A stretch of 64,000 nucleotides of DNA. Origin: Lycocorax pyrrhopterus obiensis. Taxonomy: Eukaryota; Chordata; Aves; Passeriformes; Paradisaeidae. Shown one piece after another: positions 46,981 through 59,072 of the stretch (positions are counted from its first letter, which is position 1; each line of letters opens with the position of its first letter). Made by a program: the position numbers and the translations under genes. A model generated the notes under the pieces. That model was not told the origin of the DNA and ran no database searches. It worked only from the letters and a program-made list of their open reading frames with translations. Where the stretch lies: positions 1,641,047 through 1,705,046 of the forward strand of contig JACSVZ010000003.1 in NCBI GenBank assembly GCA_014706295.1. Reading direction: 5' to 3'.

Positions 46981-48289
46981 GATGGCACAACTTGTGCCAA
47001 TGCCCTTTTGATTAGCCAGTGCCAAAGAAAGGTGAAACTGGATTTAAGGAGATGTTTTGTTCTGTGTTTGTGTGTTAGGGGGCTGATCCCGTTCATTTAG
47101 AGCCGATGGGATCTTGGGTTTTGAGTTCATGGACATCAGGCAAATTGAGGAGGAAGGACTGAGGTGCTGGAGTCCTTAGAGGCAGAGAAATGCAGACGCC
47201 TCAACTGCTGTGCACAGAAAGGTCTGTGGGTAGCTAACAGATAAAGATAATTAGCTTATCATTAGTTAATTTTGAGGATCTCAAAGCTCTTTGCAGTAGA
47301 AGCAGTGCTGTTCCTGCTTTCAGAGGGCATTTCCATCAGGAATTTCCCTCTCCAGCTCCATGCTGTGTGTTTGGTGCTGGGTCTGGGTTTCTTACCGTGC
47401 CCAAATGCAATCTGTCATTAATTGTGGTGACATGGATGATTATCCTCAAAGGAGTGTCAGATCCTGGGCTGCACCTGGCCCACGGCTTCAGCACACAGAG
47501 GGGACCATGAAATAGATGGAAAAATGCATTTCTCTCCCTACAGACATGCAGAGTGTATTTATTTCATGGCCCAGCTAGGAACCATCTAAATGAGCATTTA
47601 AAGTCTGCTCAGGAATGAGCTGGATTAAATTTCCAGGAGATCCAGGCACATGTGGCTGCTGGAGCATTGATGATGGACAGGCTGTAGCTGCTCCCAAAGC
47701 AGAAGTGTTGGTTCAGCCTTTTTCCAGATTTATTTAGGAATTTCTTGAGGTGGGGAGCTCTTTCCTGAGAATTTTGATGGGGGGCGGTTCTGAATCCATC
47801 AGCTCCATCCTGGTTGTTCTGCTCCTGGGTTAAGAGTCTGGAGTTTGGGCTGGGGCTGTGTCTGGCTGGAGCTGCTGGGGAGCTGGAGGTGTTTTGTTGT
47901 AGCTTTAGCAGTTGTGGCTGCTGATTTATTAGTGAAAAGCACTAAAAGTCTCCGATCAGGGCTGTTGGATTCACCTTTTTGAAAATAAAGACTGGATGCT
48001 CCACGTCTGTGTCATGGGTCACACAGGGTGCACTGACACGGGACCCTGCTTGGTTTCCTTTGCTGTGGATGGTTTTTCCAGGTGAAATAGCAATGCAGGA
48101 ATGTCCGTGGAGATGTTTGGAGCTGTTTCACGCTGTGGAATCCTCGCATTTTAACCAGTGGGAGCTGAGGGAGCTCAGTGGGAGCTGGGATGTCCAGAGC
48201 AGAAGTGGAAGGAAACCCTTCCCCCGCAGCTGCCCTTGACCCCCAGGGCTGGTGGAGGTGGATGTGGAGGTGTCTGTGTGCACTGCGCT
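46981..48289. other. Unique DNA with AT-rich, GATA-bearing block
   Basis: About 1.3 kb. 47220-47275 holds clustered GATA motifs (listed separately). No exon recognised. Confidence 0.4.
47239..47277. promoter_or_regulatory. Candidate regulatory block, three GATA motifs
   Basis: AGATAA occurs at 47239-47244 and 47245-47250, and TTATC (GATAA on the minus strand) at 47256-47260, giving an inverted GATAA...TTATC pair. A TTAGTTAATTTT stretch follows. The arrangement suggests an enhancer, but no conservation data can be seen here. Confidence 0.22.
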
Positions 48290-48535
48290 GGGCCAGGGCA
48301 GGCTCAGGCTGGAGAGCAGGGAAAGGTTCTTCCCCCAGAGGGTGCTGGGCACTGCCCAGGCTCCCCAGGGAATGGGCACGGCCCCAAGGCTGCCAGAGCT
48401 CCAGGAGCGTTTGGACAGCGCTGCCAGGGATGCCCAGGGTGGGATTGTTGGGGTGTCTGTGCAGGGCCAGGAGCTGGGCTGGGTGATCCCTGTGGGTCAG
48501 CTCAGGATATTCCATGATTCTGTTCCATGATTCTC
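48290..48535 (+). mobile_element. CR1 LINE fragment, 'GCTGGGCACTGCCC' type
   Basis: GGAAAGGTTCTTCCCCCAGA, GAATGGGCACGGCCCCAAGG, TTTGGACAGCGCTGCCAGGG, and the tail TTCCATGATTCTGTTCCATG. Very close to the copy at 6241-6480. Confidence 0.9.
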
Positions 48536-48867
48536 GCTGGCATGAGCTCGTAGGGCAGCGAGTGTCCGATGGGGCCCCTCTGCCATCAGGGAATGTCGAA
48601 GTGCCCGGAGCTGGCCAAGCTCATCCTTTGCAGCAGGGAGCCCTGAACACTCAGCAAAGCAGCAGATCATGGGCTGAGGGCAGGAAATGTTCATTTGCTT
48701 TCCAAATGATGCCCTCTCTGCCCTGTTCCCTTTCATTTTTAGCAATTGTGAAGGTGGATTCCTGCCCACGTGCACATGTGGCTTGGCTGGGAGAGGATGC
48801 ATCCCGAGGATGTGCAGGTGTCACGGACATGGCTCAGGAACACGGTTTAGGGTTGGGCCTGGCTGTG

Positions 48868-48939
48868 TTGGAGGTTAATGGTTGGACTTGATGACCTTAA
48901 AGGGCTTTTCCAACCCAAATAATCCTGGGATTCCATGAC
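48868..48939 (+). mobile_element. CR1 LINE 3' tail, short copy
   Basis: GAGGTTAATGGTTGGACTTG, TTTTCCAACCCAAATAATCC, GGGATTCCATGAC. About 72 bases. Confidence 0.8.
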
Positions 48940-49785
48940 ATGGATGCGCTGCCTGGGAGCTCCCGGCACAGGCACAAGGCAGGAGCTGCTTTGCACTTCG
49001 GAGCTGATCAGCAGCAATCACTAATAACAGGAGTTTATTAGCTGTATCTTAATTACAAAGCACAGTAATTAGGGAGGAAGTGGCCATCTTGACAGCCTGG
49101 TGGTGTAATTAGAGACCAGGAACGCTCTTATAGAATTGGAAGGGAGATGAACTCTCAGCTCCTTCAAATGCCTCTGCAAATAGAGGCCCTTGGTGCAGCA
49201 GGAGTGGATTTCTTTATTTCTTTTCCATTTTTCCTCTGACCTGGCTGCACTGACAGCCAGCACAGCACTTCCTGGGGAGGCTGTGCTGCATGCAGTGCCC
49301 TTTTCTCTCTCTGTGCCGAGCTGCTGAGCGATTCCAGGGATGGACTGGTTGTTCCGAGGAGCTTCTGGCAGTAAATCATTGGCAGGACCTGCTGTGCAGG
49401 GAGCAGAGCGTGGCCCGGCCTCAGCCTGTCCTGCTCTGTGTCCTGCTGCTGGAGCAGCTGTCCCTGCAGCCAGTGCTGCTGTGCTGGTGCTTCCTGCAGG
49501 GATCAAGCCTGGATTTACGTGTGCTCCCACAGCAGGAACTGAGCCGGCCCCAGGAGGGGGCTTGGGGCTGTCCTGGCTGTAAAGGAGGTGGGTGCCAGGC
49601 TTGGAACCCGTGGGGGATGGTCCATGGCTCAGCGCGGGCAGCAGAGCAGTGACTGTGTGCTCTGACTTGGGACATGTGGCAGTGCCCGGGCCGTGGGGAC
49701 AGGTCTGTCCCCGAGTGGCCCCCATGAAATCACCTGTCCTTGCAGGGGACGTGACCTGGGGGCAGAGGGGCTGGGAGGCTGCTGG
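48940..49785. other. Unique DNA with an AT-rich block
   Basis: 49000-49080 is AT-rich with TAATAAC, TTAATTACA and AGTAATTAGG motifs and may be a conserved non-coding element. 49250-49780 is GC-rich and unannotated. No exon recognised. Confidence 0.4.
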
Positions 49786-50390
49786 TGGGAAAAGCCCTGG
49801 GGGTGCTGATGACAGGGCTGGACAGAGCCCAGGTGTGCCCAGGTGGGCAAGAGGCCGAGGGCACCTGGGCTGTGCCAGCCCTGGGGTGGCAGCAGGAGCA
49901 GGGCAGGGCCCGTCCCCTGTGCTGGCACCGCTGGGGCACCTCCAGTGCTGGGGCAGCTCTGGGACCCTCCTGACAAGAGAGACCTGGAGGGGCTGGAGCG
50001 TGTCCAGGGCAGGGAACGGAGCTGGGAAGGGGCTGGAGCCCCAGGAGCGGCTGAGGGAGCTGGGAAAGGGGCTCAGCCTGGAGAAGAGGAGGCTCAGGGG
50101 GGACCTTGTGGCTCTGCACAACTCCCTGACAGGAGGGGGCAGCCGGGGGGGTCGGGCTCTGCTCCCAGGGAACAGGGACAGGAGGAGAGGGAATGGCCTC
50201 AGGCTGTGCCAGGGGAGGGGCAGGTTGGATATTGGGGAAGTTTCTTCATGGAAAGGGTGGTCAGGCATTGGAAGGGGCGGTGGTGGAGTCACATCCCAGG
50301 AATGACAGGGTATGGCACTCAGAGCTCTGGGCTGGGGACAAGGTGGGGATTGGGCACCGGTTGGACTTGCTGGGCTTGGAGGCTTTTGGT
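49786..50390 (+). mobile_element. CR1 LINE fragment, long plus copy
   Basis: Starts at GGGAAAAGCCCTGGGGGTGC and CCAGGTGGGCAAGAGGCCGA. It runs through GGTGGCAGCAGGAGCAGGGC and AAACTTCCCCAATATCC in reverse complement, then degrades after TGGACTTGCTGGGCTTGGAG. The 3' end lacks the usual tail. Pairs in sequence with the minus copies at 36310 and 23922. Confidence 0.9.
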
Positions 50391-52298
50391 GCCTGTGGGT
50401 ACTGAGGGAGCAGGATTTAAATCCAGAGGGAAAGCAGGTGTAAGCCGGATGCCTTTTTGGGGCTGCTGCTGCCCTGCTGCCATCCTCCCTGAGCCTGGGG
50501 GGCTGGGAGACTCCAAGGTCCTGCACGTCTCTCCGGTGCCTTTGGCACGTCCTGACCTTGGGGAATCGGAGGATGGTGGATAACCGACACCCCGGGTCCT
50601 CTTACCCCGGGTAAACTGAGCCCTGGCATCTCAGGAGGGTTTCAGTGCCCATCAGGATGTGTCTCCATCTCCGTGTCCGCACTGTGGCTCAGCCTGGATG
50701 CTTCTCCAAAGCCTGGGATGAGCTGAGCTTGGGGCCTGCAGGGATGTGCTGAGCGCTGATCCCGAGGCAAGGGACACGTTAGCTGCTGGATTTGGGAGAA
50801 GAGAGGCTCAGGTGCCCTCTCTGGGCTGCTGTGGGTGGCACAGCAGCGGTTTGGGATGGGCTGCCCGTGTCCCAGCACACCATCACTGCTCTTGTCCTGG
50901 TGCTGCTGGGTTTTGCTGTTCCCATGTGATCCTGCACAGCCGTGGGTGTGACAGGGCCAGGGCCATGACAGCCCTGTCCCTTCCCTGCCTCCCTCTGCCT
51001 CTGCTCCCCCTCTCTGGAACGAGGGCCCTTGTCATCTCCTTCTTGTTAACGGGGTTAGTGAGCAGGGAGAGCTGACAGCAATGGAGGAGTGTCCTTTGCA
51101 CATCTCCCACTGCTTTCCGTGAGCGTGAGGAAGCCTGGGGCAGAATGTGTGTTCCCTGCTGATGGGAGACTTGCAGAAAAAGAAGAAGCTCTTGGTAAAA
51201 AAGCATAAAATAAAACAATCCTGGGCCGGATTCAGTGTGGTGAACCCCTGGGAGTGGTCCTGGATACACCAAAGATGACGTTCTCCTCAGGGATGGGAGC
51301 TCCTGGGAGCTCTCCAAGGCCATCCGCTTCCTGAGTCTCCTTCCCTGATGGATGTCAGGAGGAGAGGCCAGCCCATCTGTGACCTCCCCTCGTTGCCCTG
51401 CTGACATCGGAGATGGACCTGGGGCTGGAAAATGTTTAAGCATCATAAAAAATGGATGTTCAGTGATGCGGGAGGAGACATCCAAGACCTGCGATGGTTT
51501 CGGTAGCAGCGTGCCAGGGTTTGCTGTTGTCTGTGGAAGAACAGGGTGTCACCCCCCAGCTGTGACAGCGCTCCCTTCTGGGAGTTTCTGCTCTGAAAAA
51601 AACTCGTTTTCTCAAAAATATTTGAATTTTAGTTGTTTCTGCCCTTTTCTGGGGTTGTTCCTGGCTAAGGAAGCTGCTTGTGCCCGGCCCGGTGTCCTGC
51701 TCCTGCCTGTCACCCCTTCAGGGGGACAGGGACTTCTTGTCCCCAAGCTCGTGGTGCCAGCAGACTGTGGCAGCTGCTCCATTTCAGCGTGGGGGAGTGA
51801 TGCACATCCGTAGGAATCACTGGGTACTGAAGGATTCAGTGACTAAACCAACAGAAACAATGAATTAACAAGTTTTGCACATTTCCTCACGTGCTTTGGA
51901 CAGGAGCAAGTGACTGAATTATTTATGGTGCCACTTGTGTCCATGGGCTAAATACTCACTTGGAGATATTCCTGGAGCTGCAGGTAGGGCAAGGCTTCCC
52001 TGCTGGGATGTCTTGGATCAGGTGTGGGCTGTGAATTCGGAGGGTGCAGAGAAATACGAGCAGGGGTGGTTTGGTCAAGGGCAAATGGGAAATGTTCAGC
52101 TGGGTGTGGATCTTTCAGAGTGTCAGGAAGGGACAGGAGGTCTGTGCCTCTGTCCTGCTGATATGGATCTCTCCAGGGATGAGAAATGCTTTCACAGGCA
52201 GCTTTGGGAGGGGCTGCTGGAGAGAGTAACTGGATATCCAGGCTGACTGTGCAGGATTTCGGAGTGATGGGGCCTCCTGCAAGGTCACCAGAGCTCCC
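50391..52298. other. Unique DNA, no gene seen
   Basis: About 1.9 kb without recognised exons or repeats. Confidence 0.45.
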
Positions 52299-52645
52299 AG
52301 AGTCATGGAGTGGTTTGGGTGGGAAGGGACCTTCAGGATCATCCCATCCCACCCCTGCCATGGGCAGGGACACCTTCCACTGTCCCAGGCTGCTCCAAGC
52401 CCCGTCCAGCCTGGCCTTGGACACTGCCAGGGATCCAGGGGCAGCCACAGCTTCTCTGGGCACCCTGTGCCAGGGCCTCCCCACCCTCCCAGGGAACAAT
52501 TCCTTCCCAATATCCCATCCATCCCTGCCCTCTGGCAGTGGGAAGCCATTCCCTGTGTCCTGTCCCTCCATCCCTTGTCCCAAGTCTCTCTCCAGCTCTC
52601 CTGGAGCGCCTTTGGGCACTGGCAGGAATCCTCTGGGATCCCTGG
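52299..52645 (-). mobile_element. CR1 LINE fragment
   Basis: CAGAGTCATGGAGTGGTTTG, GGGACACCTTCCACTGTCCC, AATTCCTTCCCAATATCCCA, then TGGAGCGCCTTTGGGCACTG. Intact body, slightly mutated tail. Confidence 0.92.
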
Positions 52646-53452
52646 ACACTTCCTGGGCTTGCAGAGGAAATAAGGAGCTGAAGGTGATGCTGCAGGCGCT
52701 GAGGCTGAGTGCTTGCTTCCTGCCAGTGGGGCCAGTCCCGGCTTTTCCCACAGGGATTCCTGGCAGGGAAGCATTTTCCAGGTGTGACAAGAGGCAGTCA
52801 CTGTCCCTGGCCTCAGCTCTGCACCCTAGCTGCTCCAAGAGTTCAGCACTTTGTGTGTCGCTGCTGTTCCAAGCTGGAGAATGACAAAGTTTCTATTTTT
52901 ATCAAGCCATTATTTTAAATTTTTTTTCTAATTTTCTTTCCTGGCAATGAGCTGTGCTGCTGAGCCCCCAATTATCTGCTAATGAGCTGTTATTTCCCTG
53001 TAATCACACCTTCCCCTCCGTTTTTGCTCGTTGCTATTCACAAGTGTCCTCAGGGGACAGGAGGGACATCTGGCCGTGTCCAGCAGGACTGACTGTGACT
53101 CTCCAGCGCTCCCACAAAAGCATCAGCTGCATTCATTTCATCTCCTCTTGTGTTCCCTGCCAGCTCTGCACCTCAGTCTCTGAGATTGCTGTTCAGGAGG
53201 TTTCAGGGCTGGATCCATACTTTCCCGTAGGGCTTCCCGATTTCTTATCCTTTTGGAAATAAGGATCAGAGTATTGTAGTCAAAAGGCAGAGCAAAAAAA
53301 CAACCACCAAGCCTGCACCTCCTCCGAAAGCCAGCAAAGTGGCATCCTGCAAAGCTCTCTTGGCTCCTCCTGAGAAGAGCTTTGGAAAGATTGGGAAGAA
53401 ATCCATTGGAAAGACTTGTGGAAGCAGCACTGATGCCTGCCTGTGTTTCAGC
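52646..53452. other. Unique DNA, AT-rich block at 52900-53000
   Basis: The AT-rich part includes TTTAAATTTTTTTTCTAATT and AATTATCTGCTAATGAGCTG. Possible non-coding element. No exon recognised. Confidence 0.4.
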
Positions 53453-53453
53453 C

Positions 53454-53488
<35 letters not shown>

Positions 53489-53497
53489 GTATGTATT
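53453..53497. repeat. (CA)n(TA)n microsatellite abutting a CR1 tail
   Basis: About 12 CA repeats pass into TA repeats and end at GTATGTATTT, directly next to the CR1 tail at 53498. Microsatellites beside CR1 ends can arise from the tail repeat itself or from the target site. Confidence 0.95.
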
Positions 53498-53961
53498 TAT
53501 AGAATCACAGAATGGTTTTTAGTTTGGAAAAGCCCCCTGAGAGCATCAAGTCCAACTGTTCCCCCAGCACTGCCAGGGCCACCACTGACCCCTGTCCCCA
53601 AGTGCCACATCCACAGGGCTGTTCAATCCCTCCAGGGATGGGGACTCCACCACTGCCCTGGGCAGCCGTGCCAGGGCCGGACAGCCCTTTCCATGGAGAA
53701 ATTTCCCCATTACCCAGCCTGCCCCTCCCCTGGCCCAGCCTGAGGCCGTTCCCTCTCCTCCTGTCCCTGTTCCCTGGGAGCAGAGCCCGACCCCCCCCGG
53801 CTGCCCCCTCCTGTCAGGGAGTTGTGCAGAGCCACAAGGTTCCCCCTGAGCCTCCTTTTCTCCAGGCTGAGCCCCTTTCCCAGCTCCCTCAGCCGCTCCT
53901 GGGGCTCCAGCCCCTTCCCAGCTCCGTTCCCTTCCCTGGACATGCTCCAGCCCCTACAGGT
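53498..53961 (-). mobile_element. CR1 LINE fragment, 'AGTCCAACCATT' type
   Basis: TATAGAATCACAGAATGGTT, GAGAGCATCAAGTCCAACTG, CTTTCCATGGAGAAATTTCC, GAGCCTCCTTTTCTCCAGGC, and ends after GGACATGCTCCAGCCCCTAC. Confidence 0.93.
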
Positions 53962-54803
53962 CTGTCCTGCACTGAGGGACACAGGGACACTGCTCTCCAC
54001 CCCTCAGGGCTCCGTGTGTCACAGCTGCCCCTCTGTAGCTGCTCCGTCTTCCAGCTTTGCTTCCCAAGTATCTTGAGCTGTTCCTTGTGGACTGTCAAAA
54101 TGTCTCCAGTTGACTTCCTCCCACTTCTGCCCAGCCCTGTCCTTCCAGTCACTCTGTCCATTTGGGATGTGTTTCCCAGCCCCAGTGCCATCAGGAGTGT
54201 CCTTTCCTGGTGCACATCCTGGGAGTGCAGGATCCCAAACCGGCCGTGGGCCGGCAGGGACTTACTGGAAGTTACCTCATGTCTCAAATTTGCCTTCTCT
54301 GTTCCTATAACCCTGAATTCATCTGCTCTTTTAGCTCACTTTTAAAAGTTCCATTGGAATTTGTATGGATTTAGAAGCAGCCGTGACCAGTGGCTCCCAG
54401 GGCTGCCTGTTGGGTTGGGTCTCTCCACTGATGCCGTGTGGAATCTTGGATTGATCACATCCTGCATTTTGTCTCCATTTCTCCAGTGCCTCTATCCTAT
54501 TTGGAGTTTAAACCCTGCCTTTTGGTGTGTTTTAAACTCAATCTGTGGCACTGTAGCCTGAATTTCAACTTTTTGGGGTTGTTCAGGTGTTTGGGTGTTG
54601 GGAACATCCCGTTTGTGCTGGGAAGTGCATGACTGCAGTCCAGAGCGAGTGCAGCCTTTGCTGCTCAGGATTATTGACCGGGAACATCATCATTCTGTAA
54701 TTGCAGCAATAAAATGTTCAATAGCTGGGCTGGGAATGCTGCAGTGATGGGAATGGAGGTGCTTTGTGCTTTCCCACTGCCCAGTTTTGTATGCTGCTAT
54801 TTT
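53962..54803. other. Unique DNA, no gene seen
   Basis: About 840 bases between two minus-strand CR1 copies; nothing recognised. Confidence 0.45.
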
Positions 54804-55176
54804 CGTAGAATCATGGAATGGTTTGGGTGGGAAGGGAACCTTAAAGCTCCTCCAGTGCCACCCCTGCCATGGGCAGGGACACCTTCCACTATCCCAGGCT
54901 GCTCCGAGCCCCGTCCAGCCTGGCCTTGGGCACTGCCAGGGATCCAGGGGCAGCCACAGCTTCTCTGGGCACCCTGTGCCAGGGCCTCCCCACCCTCCCA
55001 GGGAACAATTCCTTCCCAATATCCCATCCATCCCTGCCCTCTGGCAGTGGGAAGCCATTCCCTGTGTCCTGTCCCTCCATCCCTTGTCCCCAAGTCCCTC
55101 TCCAGCTCTCTTGGAGCCCCTCTGGGCACTGGAAGGGGCTCTGAGGTCTCCGTGGAGCCTTCTCCTCTCCAGGTGA
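54804..55176 (-). mobile_element. CR1 LINE fragment
   Basis: CGTAGAATCATGGAATGGTT, CTCCTCCAGTGCCACCCCTG, TTCCCAATATCCCATCCATC, CTGGAGCCTTCTCCTCTCCA in slightly altered form. About 373 bases, one of the best-preserved copies. Confidence 0.93.
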
Positions 55177-55394
55177 ACACCCCTAGGAGCAGTGGCCTTT
55201 GAGCTCTGGGTTTGCTCTGTGGAGCCCCATCACCAGGTGGGCCCTCCCCACCTGCTCCCACTGAACGTGACTTCAGGAAATGTCCCAGCGTGTCACGAGC
55301 AGCCACTTTTCCCTATTTTTAGGCTTCCATTTGCCTGAGCAGCTTTCCCTTTGCATTAGCAGGGAGAGGCAACAGCCCTGCCAGGTCGGTGGTA

Positions 55395-55640
55395 ATTGCT
55401 GAGTGATCACCCGGATTTGGAATGATTTATGAATGATTATTTTCCCTACTATTTTGATGATTAATTCTCAGTGTAATTCTTTCTAACCACCAAAATTCCG
55501 CCTGTTCCCGCATCTGCAGCTGCTATAAACCTCATCCATCTCCCTGGCAGCCGGGCCAGGCTATTAAATATGGATCCCTGCTCCATTTAATATTCATAGC
55601 GATTAAAAGTGATGAAAGCAGCTGTGTCTGCCAGAGCCAG
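55395..55640. promoter_or_regulatory. Candidate conserved non-coding block
   Basis: An AT-rich run in otherwise GC-rich intron, with ATTAAT and TAATATTCAT cores typical of homeobox-type sites and no repeat signature. Function is pure inference from base composition and motif style. Confidence 0.2.
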
Positions 55641-57549
55641 GGTGGAAATTGCTCTGCTTCAGGAATGACGGGTGAGCTCCGTATCCCAGAGATCCGGATA
55701 ATTCCACACAGGAAGGGCTGGTGATTCTGAATCATACCCTTGCTTGGTGTTGGGATAAACAGGGAATCTGGAAAGGAGGTGGGATTGATTTCTGTGGATT
55801 TACTGTGAGGAGAAAGAGCTTGGAGTTTGGGCTGGGATGGCTGCAGGATTTGCTGCTGGCTGATCCTCATGGACTCCCTGCACTCTGTCTGTGGGAGGAA
55901 AAAAGGCTTTTCCCCAATCTGTGGGATGTTTTTCATACTTTTAGATCCAAAAACTCCCAGACAAGTGTGGGAAAAGGCAGGAGAAAGTGCACGAGACGTG
56001 GAACTGGGAATGGAGGCACAATCCATGCTGTGCTGGTGGTTGGACCATCCAGGCACCTGAAGGCAGCTTGTTCCATGGATTGGGAGCACCCAGGGCTGGG
56101 GACTCGGATGCTTCCAAGCTCAGCTCCCCCTGGCAGATGTGCAGGTCCTGCTGCCAGTAGGGAAATCAGCTGCTGAGTGACCCATTGTCACTGCTGTGGT
56201 CTCTGGTGGCTTTGGGAGAGCCCAGGAATGCTGCTTGAATGAAAGTCATCAGCGTTCCTTCTGTCCCATCCGAGCTTTCCCTGTGGACAGCACTCAGGGA
56301 TTTCTGCTCTGGCTCGGCTTCACTCCTGCAGTATTGATCCTGCAATTCCAGCCCCCCCATCAGCTCATTCCAGCTGCCTCCAGCAGAAAGCTGGGTTTAA
56401 TTTCCAGCACAGGGTCTGCCCTGCCTTTGGGAGGCTCCAGAGGCTCCCATGGAGTGGTAGGAAACCAGCCCAGGCTTGCAGGAGGACTGGGGAGAGATTC
56501 AGGGTGATGTAGGAAGGACTGAAAATGAGGATACTTGGGAAGGGCTGGTTTTCCACTCACAGGGAGGAGAAGGAAGGTGAGGGGAGGAGGATGAGATGAG
56601 CTGTGCTGGACTTGGAGAGGAAGATAAGTAGGGATGAACTGCCTGCCCCAGCCTTGGTGTGGTGCTGGGGAGCTGTGGTGCTCTGGACTGGAGACTCAGT
56701 TTGGGAATTTTGGAATGAAAGGTCTAATGCTGAACCCTTCAATCCCTTTGCCTCCTCCTGGTTTATCCCTGAAAAGGCTCTTCCCAGCTCTGCTCATCCA
56801 GGGGCAGCACTGAAACAGCCCAGCCATGAGCAGCAGCTCCCTGGGATTGCTCCCTGATGGTTGTGGGGTGGGAGCTCAGCATGGCAGCACCTCCCGTGGG
56901 ATCCGGGTCCCTGGGATCCCCATGGATGGACTGCAGTGCAAAGCCCTGGCGTGTCCCCAGCACGGGGACGCTCCGGTGTTGTGCCTCCAGCCAGCAGCTT
57001 TCCCACCAGCTCCGGAGAAATTGTAGGCAGTGGGAAACATTTCTCTGAGGGAGGATTTCAGGATGGAAAAAGGGGGTGGAAAGGGAGCTCTGCCTGCGTG
57101 GCTCTGGCGGGATGCTGCTCCAGGCACCGAGGTTTGTGTTCTCTGGGGCTGAGAAACGAGCCCGAGGAGGCTTATGGCCGATGGCTGCCGATCCATTTTC
57201 CATAGATTAAATTGTATCACAGCTCCAAAAATAATCTTCCCAGCTTACGGTGAGGCTGCCTGTTCCTATAGCAACACTGTGTGCCCATGCCCTACAAACC
57301 AAACCCAGCCCGGATCGCCGGAGCCGGTCCCGAGTCCAAACAAAGCATGGGGGGCTTGGCTTGGGGAGCACTTGGGTTTGGGGTCGGAGGTGTAAAATAT
57401 GAGCCAGGAGTGTTCCTGGAGAGGGGATTGATGAGAAGCTGCTGTGGTTTGTGTCTCTGGGATTTGAGCCCGTGCTTGCAGATGTTCCCCGAGTGCATCG
57501 TGAGGAGAGCGGGAAGCAGCAGCCGCATTTGTGGAGCCTTCCCGGAGCG

Positions 57550-57588
57550 AAGGGGGAAGGAGGAGGGAAAGGAGGAGGAGGAGGAGGG
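57550..57588. repeat. GGA-rich purine tract
   Basis: AAGGGGGAAGGAGGAGGGAA then GGAGGAGGAGGAGGAGG; short simple repeat. Confidence 0.85.
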
Positions 57589-58620
57589 TGTTATGTGGGT
57601 TACTGCAGTGCCTGGGGCTGGCCCTGCTCTGCCACTCTTGTGTGTGGCACAGGGAAGAGGGATGGGTTTGGAGTTAGGTGGCAATGGCCGCTCCTGCTCT
57701 GCTCAGCCCGAATCCACTGCTCTGGCCCAGGGTCCTGGAGGTGTTGGCATCAAGCCCTGCACAAGGCCGGGGCAAAGCTTGGCTGCAGGATGGAGAGGGG
57801 GATGAATTCAAATCATGGATAGTCCCTCTGTGCCACTGGTGAACACAGGGAAATCTCCTGAGCATCCTGGGAATGCCGGAATCCTTAGGAGGATGCTGTG
57901 GAGGCTGGGCTGCCTCATCCATGGCACAGGAGCCAGAGGAACCTGGCAATTTGTTGTCAAATTTTTCCTGCCAGCCTTTCATGTTTGTTTTCTTGAGGAG
58001 CTTTTGTTCCCTGGGGAAGAGCGACAGGAATTCCGGCTGAATGTCTGCCTTTCATTCCGAGCACGGCTTGTGCCGAGGAGGAGCGGGGTGAGCCGGGGTG
58101 AAGCTCCTGAGCCAGGGATGTGCTGCTTCCCGAGGGGATCCAGGGCCACCTGCATCCCGGCATGGGACTGGGAGCCCCCCTGCCACCCCGTGATGGTTTG
58201 CTGCTCTAGGAGGATCTTTATTCCATGGAGAGCAGATGGCCGAGCTGGAGCGCCAGGAGGGATGAGGGTCGGGTGGGAGCACTGCTGTCGTCCTGCAGGG
58301 AAAGAGGGGATCCATCACTGAGCCCTTCCCTCTGCAGGGACAGGGTGTGCTGGGGGCTGGAAACCATGGATTAAAGCACTCTTTGTGTCCTTGGAGGATG
58401 TGTGGAGGAGCAGGGAGGCCTTCCTGGCTCCTGCAGGGCCTCCAGGCTGTTTGCTGCTCCCAGACATGGTCCTGATCCACTTTGGCTCTGCCCAGCTGGG
58501 GGATGTTGGTTTGAGTTTAACGGGATTTAGGAGCTGCTGGGAGCTGAGGATCCAAAAGGACCAAACTGGGGGAAAGGAGTGAGGGCAGCATCTGGAGACA
58601 AGGAGCACAGAGCATTGGAA

Positions 58621-59072
58621 CAGAATCCCAGAATCATTAAGGTTGGAAAAGTTCTCTGAGAGCATCGAGTCCAACCATTCTCCAGCACTGCCAGGGCCAC
58701 CACTGACCCCTGTCCCCAAGTGCCACATCCACAGGGCTGTTCAATCCCTCCAGGGATGGGGACTCCACCACTGCCCTGGGCAGCCGTGCCAGGGCCGGAC
58801 AGCCCTTTCCATGAAGAAATGTTCCCAGTATCCAACCTGCCCCTCCCCTGGCCCAGCCTGAGGCCGTTCCCTCTCCTCCTGTCCCTGTTCCCTGGGAGCA
58901 GAGCCCGATCCCCCCGGCTGCCCCCTCCTGTCAGGGAGTTGTGCAGAGCCACAAGGTCCCCCTGAGCCTCCTTTTCTCCAGGCTGAGCCCCTTTCCCAGC
59001 TCCCTCAGCTGCTCCTGGGGCTCCGGCCCCTTCCCAGCTCCGTTCCCTTCCCTGGACATGCTCCAGCCCCTG
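58621..59072 (-). mobile_element. CR1 LINE fragment, 'AGTCCAACCATT' type
   Basis: CAGAATCCCAGAATCATTAA, GAGAGCATCGAGTCCAACCA, CCATGAAGAAATGTTCCCAG, CCTGTCAGGGAGTTGTGCAG, up to GGACATGCTCCAGCCCCTGA. Its break point nearly equals that of the copy at 53498-53961. Confidence 0.93.

Larger units (their letters stand above)
55177..58620. other. Unique DNA, no gene seen; AT-rich block and GGA tract
   Basis: About 3.4 kb, the longest CR1-free stretch. 55395-55620 is AT-rich with TATTAAATATGG, TTTAATATTCATAGCG and TGATGATTAATTC motifs, a candidate conserved element. 57550-57588 is a GGA-rich tract. No exon recognised. Confidence 0.45.

Noticed and set aside
49069..50526. 485-codon minus-strand ORF
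   Set aside because: Most of it is antisense to the CR1 copy at 49786-50390; similar translations occur over every copy of this subgroup.
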